Assembly: GCA_958299035.1 (NCBI GenBank)
Contig: CATQJL010000001.1
Location: forward strand, 33,890,780 to 33,954,779
Direction of reading: 5' to 3'
Length of the DNA stretch: 64,000 nucleotides
DNA from: Cylicocyclus nassatus
Lineage: Eukaryota > Nematoda > Chromadorea > Rhabditida > Strongylidae
In this document: piece after piece, positions 35,805-45,941 of the stretch
How the letters are laid out: each line of letters begins with the position of its first letter
Position numbering within the stretch: position 1 is the stretch's first letter
Made by a program: the position numbers and the translations under genes
Notes under the pieces: generated by a model
What the model saw: the letters and a program-made list of their open reading frames with translations, nothing else
What the model was told of the DNA's origin: nothing
Database searches by the model: none

Positions 35805-36192
35805 TCAATAGCAGATCAGCCATCGTACAAGCAGCAGGAGATACGAGAGAATATGGCAGGTGCAGCGGTGATCCTGCAAATAAAAATTGCGAGAACATAG
35901 ATAAAATGAAACTCTCAGAAAGCTAACTGGTATTAGTTCTTTGTCAAATTCATCGGAAAGCTGTACAAGTCGTGAAGCCATTCGTTTCGGCCGTTCATCA
36001 AAAAATCTAAATTTCTTTCCTGTATAACAAAATTATCGTTGGTATATGATCGAAATTACACTTTGCCGACTCAAAAACATTAGTTTCACCGAAGAACGTA
36101 TGAACCGCAGCATAAACTGCGCTCAATCCAAAATTTGTAAAATTCCTTGACGAGGATTTGCAAGGATTTTTGTAGGTACGCTTGTGATCCAT
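35805..36192 (-). CDS. B2: egl-1-like BH3-only protein
   Basis: Exons on the minus strand: 36062-36192 (ATG at 36190-36192, 9 bases after a CTTTTCAG acceptor), 35928-36006 and 35805-35873; introns 55 and 54 nt. Exon 2 is one base shorter than in A2. The frame is kept only if the first donor shifts two bases to GCAAA|GTGTAA; then the product is 92 residues. Exon 2 encodes MASRLVQLSDEFDKEL (residues 53-68) with the BH3 pattern L57, L60, S61, D62, F64. The last donor is GTTAGC, intact. The tail is CHILSYLLLLVRWLICY. The AATAAA seen downstream of A2 reads ACTAAA here (complement of 35630-35635). If the donor does not shift, the gene is frameshifted, so this copy may be functional or a young pseudogene. 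Confidence 0.72.
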
Positions 36193-36257
36193 GATCAACA
36201 CCTGAAAAGAAGAAGTTTTTGAAGGAAATGCGAATGCCGTAGAGTGAGAGAGTCATG

Positions 36258-36356
36258 AGGTAATCAATATATTGATTGAACGACATGCCACTGCAAGAAA
36301 TGGCTTACGTCTACAATCAGCGTCGCCTATCGCAGTGCTTTGCCACGCCCACTCAC
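36258..36356 (-). promoter_or_regulatory. Conserved upstream block of B2
   Basis: AATCAATATATTGATT (36262-36277) and CCACGCCCACTCACCG (near 36343-36358) match the motifs before A1, A2 and B1. Confidence 0.35.
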
Positions 36357-36364
36357 CGTAGCTC

Positions 36365-37690
36365 AGAACGTGACGTGTGCAAACATGTCAGCAAAAGATC
36401 GTTTCAAACTGTTTTTTATAATTCTATTGAACTTATGGTGATAAAAAATGCACATACTATTGCAAAGCAGGGCTTTTTGTAACTGTTTGCTACACTTGAA
36501 GCTTCTCATGAATTATTCACCTAACCTGTCACTTATGATATGTCAATCATAGACGGCTTTTTTATCTGCAAGATTCACCATCTTTTTATTGACTAGCTGA
36601 TATGGTAGCTTCGTGCTCACACCACTGGTGCAGTCATCTCTCGCAGTTCAATCGTACGAATATATCCAGCCCCAAGCTCAAAACCCCATCGGGCCTAATT
36701 GCTTCCTAATACAGATTGTCGATAAGATCATCAAATCCCTTTCGATGAGGATTGAAGACATTTTTACGATTGGGAAACGCCGGAGATACCCTGACAGTTC
36801 CGACGTATTTCACACAGGTATGCGTATCGCTTACATCGTTTCACAATAGTAAAGCCTTTGTGCATTGTCTGAGAAAATATGCTATAGTGTACGAGGATTG
36901 TGCAAGATTTGAGACATTACCTTCTATCACACGCTATCTGTGAACGCTGGAACTATAGGCGTTGCTCGAACCACCAAAAGCTCAGAATAGCGGCACGCAG
37001 TTCGTGCGCACAAAGGCACTCGGTCGGTCCGTCGTTACGGCCCATCGCCCGTATGCAGATCAAACTATATAAAGGCTTTTCCAGTGTGAGTGTCAAAACT
37101 TTAGCAGCTAGAGGCGTCGCAGACCCAGCTCAGATCTAGAGAAGCATTGCGTGTAGCCTCCGGGCATTTTCCCACGGTTGAGACAACTGAAGGCTGAAAA
37201 GCGTCAAAAATGTTCTTTAAATACACTCGCGAACGCGGTGCTAAGGCGAGCGAGGCGGCCGCGCGGGATCCGAGCCACTGGAGTTTGGACACTCACTTTA
37301 GAGCAGCTTATAACCTTCATACGCAAAATGTGTGCAACTCATACTCAAGTGCATTTTTTGTGGCTTCATGTGCAAGAATGTCGCAGTGCCGGGAAAACGG
37401 TTGAAATACTCTCCCAATGTGCGCACCGTTTTGAAAGTAAACAAATTGATCAAAGCGTAAAGATTCTGAATAATTATTTTGATTCCAAGCGTGCCGTTGG
37501 TTTGCTACACATATGTTGGAGGCGCAACTGAAAACCGCTAGTTGACTTTGCGCAACAGGTATAGACGTTTGGCAGTATTCGCATTCGAACTACAAAACTC
37601 ACATTTTAAGAATGTTCTGCGTATGAATCCCATTAAACTTTCTCAACCAGAGTTATGTTTGCTAATAATATTCTGCTAGCACTGCACTAA
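36365..37690. other. Upstream part of B2; no firm gene
   Basis: Homologous to 13990-15200 in block A. A minus-strand stretch (14281-14480 in A, 36700-36890 in B) is open in part of both copies and shares a SD-x-x-TCV-x-Y pattern, but with many non-conservative changes and no clear splice sites, so I do not call an exon. Confidence 0.3.
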
Positions 37691-37696
37691 TATAAC

Positions 37697-37864
37697 CTTT
37701 GATTCAAATGGCTTGGCGGCTAGAAGGCGGGGCTTTGTGAATTAAGGCCGCTCGCGCCCACGACGCAGTCTGCGTCCTTCTCGAGCGCGTGCTCTCTGAT
37801 CATTATCTAGCCTTAATTAAGTCACGAAGCCAGCCTCCCAGCCGCCAAGCCAGTTGAATCAAAG
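37697..37864 (+). mobile_element. 168-bp TIR MITE, block B only
   Basis: Imperfect inverted arms of about 50 bp, starting CTTTGATTCAAATGGCTTGG and ending with the complement of CTTTGATTCAACTGGCTTGG, both reaching AATTAAGGC. Block A lacks it near 15215. Interior is GC-rich; no coding capacity. Confidence 0.75.
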
Positions 37865-38703
37865 AGTAAGTTCCATTATTTTTTCCAACTTTCAGGTACT
37901 GTTGATATTCGTGAACGTTGAAGCTGTAAAACTTTGCCAGCCCTCATCCAGTCTCTGTATATGGAAGAGACAGATACTAAGGCATAAAGTACAATAAAGC
38001 CTACTGGCTATCGTTATTTTCGCATCTCGAAATTATTAATTTTACGTGTTCCACCATTTCGGACAATAGGACCCACCGGTGGGTCGTACGATTCCTGAAG
38101 CTTTAGCGTTGCCAGTCTATGATGGAATCTTACGGGGTTTTCGCACATGACTGGGGACACCTAGGAGAAGTTTAGCCAGAGTGGTCCGGTGATAAAGTAA
38201 TGTTACGATAGGTATACCGTAGATGGATATAAGGCACAGATTAGCTCAAGTTCTTCGCAGAAGATGCTGTTTTTGGAGAATCAGAGTACATGCACGAGTA
38301 CGGGACGGGCAAGAGACTGACGTACACCCACCAAATAATTACAGGCTATATTGACTTTATTGATTTTCTGCATTGTTCATTCCAGCAAGCTCAAACCTTA
38401 CAAATATAGGTTTTGTGGCATGCTGATTACGAAAATGGTAATCTCAAGTTCTAATACTACCTTCTTACATCAGTTTATTAATGTTTACGATAAGTCTAGC
38501 GTACTGTTACCGCAGCCTCGCTGTGGGACAGTACATAATGAACAAAGTGAACATTATAATCGTGCACGTGAAGTAAACCCAAAACACAACTTTTCATGAA
38601 AATCCATTACGTTGATTTCGTAGACAATGACCCCCGTAAACTTACCGTACAGCGCAAAGACTGAAATAAATCATTTTTTTATAATCAGCGCCTTCGATTA
38701 CCT

Positions 38704-39220
38704 CTCTAGGAAAATTCTCGGAGACATGTTCTGAACTTTCTCCGAAAAGCTACCATTTCCGTTAATACGACCTAAGGGTGAGTCGTAAGTTTGACAAAGC
38801 GAAAAAAGCTCTGGTCCGAAACGGCAATAATCGAAAAATCGGCTTTGTCGTGAATGTGTTACAAGGTACTGCACAAAATTTTTGACCGACATATTTTCGC
38901 CTCGCAACGTTCTAGTAGTACCTTTACATTTGCTCCTGTCTCTCCGCGATCGATTGTGACAATCTTCGAAGCCGGGGTAGTTATTTATTACTTGATCATA
39001 ATCCACATCTCCAACTGGTATGCTATTGTTAGGCTGTTCAAGACGGCCTAAGTTGTTCAAAAATCTCTACCCGCCAAATGCCTCCATACCGCTTTTCGGA
39101 GCGCTTGGCTGCTCCCATTTTCAAGGCAATATCCCCCGCAATACCAAATTGTAAAGATTTAGCGTTCGTGTTATTCATACTCAATTTGGCGAAAACAAGA
39201 AAACCCACACAAGGCTGCAA
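38704..39220 (-). pseudogene. Unrecognised coding fragment in two frames
   Basis: Two overlapping minus-strand frames read as one protein broken by a single frameshift near 39050: the first (39220-39038) ends in GGIWRVEIFEQL, the second (39060-38698) goes on through GRLEQPNNSIPVGDVDYD to SPRIFLER. Together they make about 170 residues with no stop. The composition looks like real protein, hydrophilic with a cysteine/arginine-rich centre. I cannot name the family. A short intron cannot explain the break (only about 23 nt), so a decayed gene or transposon protein is likely. Confidence 0.4.
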
Positions 39221-39239
39221 TTTTATTTGAATAACTTAA

Positions 39240-40580
39240 TACCGAATACGCGTGTCAAGTCGCAGAATAAACTTCTTTATCTAATAGCAACAAATAATGA
39301 GATATTCAGCAATTTTATACAAAAGCATTTGTCTTCACCAATTCGGAATTTCGTTATTATAACCTCCAAAACTGTCCGTGTAGTCGTATTCATATCTGCA
39401 AAAATCCAATAATGCTGTTTTTTTGTCTTTTCGTAATTATGCATGTTGTAACGCAACTCTCGCTTTGACTTGACAAGATGCAGGCCAACTAATCAAGAGC
39501 AATCTACAATAATTACGAAATATTTTCTTTATTTTGTAGTCTGAAGAGCAGCAATTGTAAATTGGCCGGAATTTCACTATAATGCTTGCACATGACGCTA
39601 AATACCGCAGGAAATACAGGGTATTCCAAAAGTATGTATACTCTGTTTGATCGTTGATTCACCCCAAGAAGTCTCATGCCTACCGCAAAGGCAGTGCCCC
39701 AGCGAATTCGTGCCCTGGGGAATATTGCTATGGTGGGATTCATGGTCACCCCATTGACCTACAGGAGCAGCTCGGCTGGTTGATGTTCCCCTGAGCCGGA
39801 AATAGCCCTGAATCGCCGCGCGCAACTTCAGTCAGCGCACGCTCGGACGTCTTCGCTTATCGTTCGGCGTGGGACCCCACGAACGTTCTCCACATTGTGC
39901 ATACTATCCAATGCAAATTGCAGGCAGCAGGGTCCTCGTGCCAGGGCCTCCCAACTTTCCATTGAAATTCTTGTCGAGCTGCCTGTTGGAAGTTGGGTAA
40001 ACGCCCCGAAAAAGGTCTTTTCACCCGTTTCAAAGCTCAGATTCGAACTCTACGGGTCGTAAAGGCCCAAACCTGAAAAACTGAAATGCAAAATCTGCCG
40101 GGACACTGCCTTTAACGCACCCTTTTGTAGCGTTGGCTTCAGCTTAAATCTACAGTATAGAACGAATCACCGATCGCTTTTAATTACTGTAGGATTATTG
40201 CTGAAATGTTGAGGGCCACATTTCGTCTCAGAAAGAAAATTAAATGAGCTGAAAACCTTGACACCAGGCTAAGCAGGCCTGCTAAATCCAAATATAAAAT
40301 CCGCACTTTACTGTATTACTTCGCTCATGAGTTATGGGAGGTATATTCGTTTATGAGCTATGGGAGGTATTACACAGATACCGATTTTTCAGTTTCAAAG
40401 GTGTGGCTGCACCATTGAGGAAGCCTAAAAAAACAGCCAGAAGTTTTGTAGCGAATTTAGCATGAGTGGAAACCTTACTACGCAACCTTCCGGAATTTCT
40501 CGAATTTCTTTCTAAGCCGCCTTACTGGTGTCGTAGATTATCCAAATAATCTACAACCTTTAGCATTGTAGATCTACCGT
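39240..40580. other. No gene; repeat debris
   Basis: ACAGGGTATTCCAAAAGTATG near 39616 resembles a mariner-type end but no partner was found. The stretch 40210-40262 resembles part of the repeat flanking the BEL/Pao relic (56800-56870). Otherwise unassigned. Confidence 0.35.
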
Positions 40581-40583
40581 GTA

Positions 40584-40984
40584 TGTTATATTTAGCATAT
40601 CTGTTAGCTTGTCGTTGACAAACCTTATTGTTCACTGACCACTTAAGCCGCCAGGTCACCCCTCCGCTGTGCTTGATAGTCTACTTGGCGGCGCCTACTT
40701 TCATGTAGGCAATCCTTCATGCTGTATGATACTATTGTTTACCAGAAGTGAGCATTCAGGTTATCCACGCCCAAAATAGTGGCATAAAAGGGCCTGAATA
40801 CTCAGTTCTGGTGTTGGTTCGATATATCACCACTCTCGTCAGCGGCTGTTCCGCATATTCACTGTTAATAGTCAGCGGCTGCTCCGCTACTATCTAATAA
40901 ACAGTTATACCCGTTGTGGTACCAGCTTGGTGTATACCAAAACTGGCCTGTATGTCGAGTTCCCTACCTAATCCCACAGTAACA
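40584..40984 (+). mobile_element. Probable solo LTR
   Basis: 401 bp starting TGTTATATTTAG and ending CCCACAGTAACA, so with TGTTA/TAACA inverted tips. It has a TATA-like GGCATAAAAGGG at 40791-40802 and AATAAA near 40899. There is no second copy nearby and the flanking 5-mers do not match, so the call depends on structure alone. Confidence 0.4.
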
Positions 40985-40999
40985 AAGAGAGATCAAAGA

Positions 41000-42028
41000 T
41001 TCGCTTCAAAGTATACAAGTTGAAGCCAGTTCTACAATATGCTACCTAAAGGTAGGCAAAGGACATTTTGTGAAAAGAGATATCCATGTTTAAACACTAT
41101 GCATATTTTTGGGATATCTTGTAAGGTGAAAAAAAAACTCGACTGTAGTTAAATTGGGTCAGCGTTATGATAATCCTGCTCATATTGTGTAAACTATAAG
41201 GTGACAAAAATTTTAATTGCTATTGCTGTATTCCATACTTTGTTTAAAAGATCCTATACGATCCGACATTATAATAATCTGTGCACAAATTGTCTCCAAC
41301 TTTTGTCCCTCTCGCATGAACTGGCAAATAAATGCTGCATTGAAATTCAGTGTTGTATCAATTCTATTAGCTTCGCTGTAATGCATAAGAGCATCAGGTT
41401 TCCTCACTCAGAGCGGGTGTTTGCTCCGCACAAAAATACTTTGATTCTCCTCTCGCAGTCTGTCCAAATTTTAGCAAATGTTTTAAGATAGAACCCATCA
41501 ATCTTGAATCATTTTGTTCTATACGCGAATACAATTCCATGGATTCTCAACAGCTTCCAGTAGTCGTGCAAATCGTGCAAACAAACACACCTTATTTTGA
41601 GAGAGCAAACAGCGGCAGGATCTTTCTTACTATCGCAGGTAGTGCTTGCACATCCAACTGCGAAATAGCGCGGCTGCAACATAGAACATTAAGGAGAGTA
41701 TTCTGCACTGTCTATTCGAAATTAGCACGGCCACTCATTTCTAGAACTCATTTACTAGAAGGTAATGCAAGTAATGTGAATTTACTTCTTTTTGCCTTCT
41801 TTGTAAAGTATAGAAAGTATGGAAGGTATGAGGCATTAGTTTATTCACGTGAGTGATAATGTGAGCTGGAGTCCGATATTATGTTTGATACTCACAAAAT
41901 TTTTGTGAACACTGAAATCATAATTATCTGCTACGCAAGCTCATGTTTGAAGGAGCGGAACCCCTTCCTCTACGGTTTCAGGCTGCTTTTGACCGCATTC
42001 AAGGAGGTATCTTCGCACGGAGCTTGCA
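41000..42028. other. No gene recognised
   Basis: Plus-strand frames at 41201-41491 and 41539-41856 (105 codons) have no recognised motif or splice support. Confidence 0.35.
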
Positions 42029-42037
42029 GCGCTCGAT

Positions 42038-42183
42038 GGGTGGAGGACATTAGGTCGCCGAATTTGGAAGAGTCCCGCGCGGATTCCCTGCAGGAACGCA
42101 TGTCCGCGTACGTACAAGGGTGCGTATTTGTCGCAAATGACCGCGGGGACCGCCCTCTTTCGGCGACCTAATGTCCTCCACCC
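42038..42183 (-). mobile_element. 146-bp MULE-like MITE with perfect ends
   Basis: Perfect 25-bp terminal inverted repeats (GGGTGGAGGACATTAGGTCG plus CCGAA at 42038-42062; complement at 42159-42183) and a perfect 9-bp target-site duplication GCGCTCGAT (42029-42037, 42184-42192). Interior homology to 10453-10598 is in reverse orientation. The 9-bp duplication points to the Mutator-like superfamily. Intact ends suggest the most recent copy of this family here. Confidence 0.9.
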
Positions 42184-42443
42184 GCGCTCGATCTCTGCGC
42201 GGTTATGCTCAAAAGCACTATCCACACAGTTCAAGGGTGATAAGATTCTGATGCGGTCACAGGTAAGTAATTAGCGTAGTTCAGATCGTTCAAACAAGAA
42301 CTTACTTCAGGGCCCAAGCGGCAAAGATGGCTTCGCTTCGCTTAACGTGGGCGGTGTAGTTATAGTTGTCCTCACCCCACCAGTCGCCCAGTGGATGAAT
42401 TTGAACTTAAACTGGGGCAGGCCGGTTGCGCTAGAGCGCAGCC

Positions 42444-42686
42444 AAGCCCGGCACAGATTGTATGGAAATGAGCTGGACTTCGTTTTTGGGGCGAAAAAGC
42501 AAAGAGGATATCGTTTTTGTTTCCAAAAAGACGCAAAAAATTGCGATGTTTTTTAGTCGACGTCTCGTTTTCAAAGTTTTTTTTACAGATATAGTTTGTG
42601 ATCAAAGGGGACTTCGTATATTTTGGCGAGAGCCAAGAGGAACTTCGTTTTAAGAAAGCCTAGATACGGACTCACGCCGGGCCCCT
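42444..42686 (+). mobile_element. MITE of the AGGGCCCGGCAC family
   Basis: Inverted ends AAGCCCGGCACA and CGCCGGGCCCCT; interior GAGGATATCGTTTTTGT and GTCGACGTCTCGTTTTC shared with 10773-10988. Confidence 0.6.
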
Positions 42687-43195
42687 GGCGCACCACCATC
42701 AGCCCTCTATTCGATTTCACACACATTTTCTGTTTCTTCGTGTAGCTGGGTCGGTAGTAAACCTATCGAAACTCAGAGTTATAACTCAGAGTTAACTCTG
42801 AGTTATCTCTGAGCTAACGCGCAACTTTTTGACCCCTTTAACAGGTGTTTTAAACAGATCAAATCCGGAAAGCGATGATATGGCAGGATTCTCCTTAACA
42901 CACAGTTTATTTCTAGTAGCGCAACATTGTCCGAATCGTCCTGCACAAGAAACAGCGCCACCAAACGCGCAACTAGTGTCTGCGATAACTCTGAGTTTGA
43001 TGCGCGTTCCAGTCTATCGTGGAACTCAGAGATAACTCTGAGTTTGGTCAGAGAAAGAGAAATAGTGCGCAAAAGAAGAGGGGCAGCTAAAAAATCCTCC
43101 GGGGTACATTTTGCTCGTAGTTTAAGCAGGCATGATGGGGGTATCGTGGTGCGCAGTGATTTACAAAATTTTGAAATTTTGTAAAAACTTGGCCC

Positions 43196-43699
43196 AGGGG
43201 GTTATTCGGTGCGCTGGTCACGCATATGGTACCCATTTTTCACTATGGGGTCATGTGGAGGTGTTACGGTAGGTTTACGGTAGAGGGAGAAAATCACGAA
43301 ACTGATCGAAACTTGATACACTGGGGTTATTCGGGGCGCCGATAACGAATATGATATGCAGATTATACTGTGGTGTCATCTGACGAGGTTACGGTAGGTT
43401 TACGGTAGATGGGAGAAAATCACGAAACTGATCGAAACTTGGTACACTGGGGTTATTCGGGGCGCCGATAACGAATATGACATGCAGATTATACTGTGGT
43501 GTCATCTGACGAGGTTACGGTAAGTTCACGGTAGATGAACTGAAGCGGCGGAATTAGCCGAAATTTGGTACACTGGAGTTATTCGGGATGCAGATTACGG
43601 ACGTTCTATCTGCTACATACACTGGTGACATATGGAACGGTTACGATAGGTATACGGTAATTAAGACGAAATCATGGAAGGGCAAACTTTGCCCGGAGG
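43196..43699 (+). repeat. 126-bp tandem repeat, four units
   Basis: Units start at about 43196, 43322, 43448 and 43574, each opening with a GG(G/A)GTTATTCGG motif and containing a GAGGTTACGGTA-like segment. Units 2 and 3 are nearly identical; 1 and 4 are diverged, as expected for unequal exchange at the centre of an array. Confidence 0.9.
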
Positions 43700-43928
43700 A
43701 TTTATTCTGTGCGCAAATCCTAATAGTCAATTCTTATCATCGCGTATGCCATTCGCTTTCTCTATTGTTTGAAGCTTTCAGCTGCGCAAAAGACCAATCT
43801 TCGTGATGAACCATCACTGCCCGATAGAAATGGAAATGAATGAGGCTTTAGTATAACTTGTTTTGACCTGCTAAGTGTTAATGGAATGAGTGAGTGCATT
43901 ATGGCAAAGCAGTTTTAGGGTTAAATGG

Positions 43929-44000
43929 TGTGTCATGGTCTAGCGGTTTAGTGATAGGACCTTTACAGACCATACAGGTTCGAGCCCCTACTTTAAAGTC
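43929..44000 (+). other. tRNA-like sequence, not a working tRNA
   Basis: A perfect Pol III A-box (TGGTCTAGCGG, 43936-43946) is followed 41 bases later by a B-box-like GGTTCGAGCCC (43977-43987). The T-arm and acceptor stems do not pair, so this is a tRNA relic or SINE head inside the composite TIR element. Confidence 0.5.
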
Positions 44001-44794
44001 GCTTTTGCAGCAAAGTGCTTAACAGCTTCTCAAAGCAAAACTCCGAGCTTGAGAGTTGGAATTCGGAATTACGAAAGCGGAACTCAGACTTTCAATAAGC
44101 GTAACTGAGAGTTTCAAAAACGGAACTCAGAGTTATCTCTGAGTTAACGCGGAGCTTCAAACTCGGAGTTTCGACCAGATTACTACCGACCCTGATGTTT
44201 CTTATGTTTGAACATCCTTCGGGATTAGAGCTGATTTTTCATACAACCACGCTCTTCTCTCAACTCTGAGCTCAGGCAAACTTGGAGAAGCGATGGAGAT
44301 TGGGAATCTTGCTTGTAATTTCTTTTTTTTTGGTGGGCGAGATGTGTTTCAGTGTCGATTCTGTGATTTCACGTTACATATAACCCACCTGCATTGTTTT
44401 CCTAAGCTTAGTTGGAATCAGAGTTTTAAAAAAACGAGCATAGTAGTATAAATTACACAACAACAACAAAATCGTCAACTCTAACATTGTTGAAGCACAA
44501 AAAACAGCAGCCAACAGGAAGGAAAACAAAAAGAAAACATGTCTAAGATTAAAATGAGTTCTGAGTGAGCCACGCTCTGTGCAACCGGCCTGCCCATGAA
44601 TTCAAATTCATCCACCAGGCGGCTAATGGGGTGAGGACGATTACAAAAAGTCAGCTGGACTTTAATATGATTGAAATTGACATATATCCATCCTTCGTTG
44701 AGGTTATCAAATTTTCAACTTCTTTGCCTACACTTAAGTCTATCTCATCCTCAGGCGTCCCATGATAACAGGCGAGGTCGCCGCTGCTACCTTT

Positions 44795-44996
44795 GGCCCC
44801 GGTCAGACTTTACGCGACTTAGTCGTCGCGATCTAATCGCCAAGATTTCCATTCATTTTCATTTCACATTCAAAAATTTCGGGCTGGAAAAGTATCACAA
44901 CCGAATGAAAGTTGGTCAGCATGGAATGATGTTGTAACAGTTATCTCCTCGCTATTCAGTCGCGACGATCAAATCGCGTGAAGTCTGCCCGGGGCC
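44795..44996 (+). mobile_element. 202-bp TIR MITE (GGCCCCGG ends)
   Basis: Ends GGCCCCGGTCAGACTTTACG and, as complement, GGCCCCGGGCAGACTTCACG, flanked by TTT on both sides. Interior matches 19881-20067. Confidence 0.78.
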
Positions 44997-45000
44997 TTTA

Positions 45001-45229
45001 GGGCAGACTTCACGCGATTTCATTCGTTACGCGATTTGGCAGTATTTCAACTGTTCATACCTCTCTATAAGCAAAGTTTAAATGTACAGAAGATAGGGCA
45101 TTTTATCAATCCACTCAGGTTATACACACTATGCATGTGCAGTGTATTGAAGCTAGTACTGAATTTAAACGAACTATTTTCTGGCGAACTGCGAAATCAC
45201 GTCGCGACTAAATCGCGTGAAGTATGCCC
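45001..45229 (+). mobile_element. Second TIR MITE, adjacent
   Basis: Ends GGGCAGACTTCACGCGATTT and, as complement, GGGCATACTTCACGCGATTT. It starts within five bases of the preceding MITE and shares its terminal sequence, so the pair may be a tandem or nested insertion. Confidence 0.7.
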
Positions 45230-45234
45230 GGCTT

Positions 45235-45935
45235 TTTTTTTCAACTCGCTAACTATTCATCCCTTGCGGCGGGAACTGAACGACTATCCAGCTATCTAGT
45301 AAAGCGCCACGCTATTGTAATGTGAAAATATCACTTCTCGTGGCTTCATGCAGATAGGAAGGCATAGTGAAGGTTAGCAACTTTGCAAAGTGTGCAGCGG
45401 GTTCACAGTACAAATAATTTGCGAAGGCAGTATTTTTTCAAAAAAGAGTTCCAAAACTTCTGTCCGAGCGTGGTAGGCAGTTCTCACAAAGTTTACGGTA
45501 GAGGACACAGCTCTCAGATCCTTGAAATGGTTTTAAACAACTGGTAAATCTCCTGCAGGACGAGTCTGAATCTCAACTGACAGGAAAAGGATAATAATTT
45601 AGACTGGTTTTTACATACATATGTTCAGAATCAGCTCGGATTCAAAATTTTGGTGAGTGCTGGGAGTCATTCTGAGGCGAGCTGTTGGCGTATATTTATG
45701 AACGGCATATCTGAGTCAGTCAGCCATTCAGTCAGTTTAAGGCGGTTTTGAGTCCTTTTTTTTCAAAAAGCAGGGGAACAAGTTAGTATCCCTTCTTGTA
45801 AAATACGGCATGTGCCTACAGGCAAAGGTTGAAAATGAAAACGATTGGACAAACATGACCAAGCTAGGTCGTTTTGCAACAGAAAATAAGTTGTGAGATA
45901 CTCTGATATCCTGTTGACATGAAACCTTTTCATGA
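45235..45935. other. No feature seen
   Basis: No gene or repeat recognised. It could contain further 3' exons of the minus-strand gene at 45942-46466. Confidence 0.3.
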
Positions 45936-45941
45936 ACTTAC

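Larger units (their letters stand above)
22560..37960 (+). repeat. Segmental duplication, block B
   Basis: Direct, diverged copy of block A (4140-15300). It is about 4 kb longer, mainly because of later insertions at 23207-24061, 25138-28470, 33397-33643, 34240-34705 and 37697-37864, while it lacks the 4845-6444 segment and the MITE at 10773-10988. It carries genes B1 and B2. The right edge fades near 37960. Confidence 0.85.
42746..44194 (+). mobile_element. 1.45-kb composite TIR element with internal tandem repeat
   Basis: Ends CTGGGTCGGTAGTAA and, as complement, CAGGGTCGGTAGTAA, each followed within 15 bases by TCGAAACTC(A/C)GAGTT. Palindromic AACTCAGAGTT units recur inside both arms (42771-43045, 44060-44170). 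The centre holds four 126-bp tandem units and a tRNA-like segment. No transposase frame is seen. No target-site duplication could be fixed. Confidence 0.65.

Noticed and set aside
43929..44000. Functional tRNA gene
   Set aside because: A- and B-box motifs are present but acceptor and T stems do not pair and it lies inside a TIR element.
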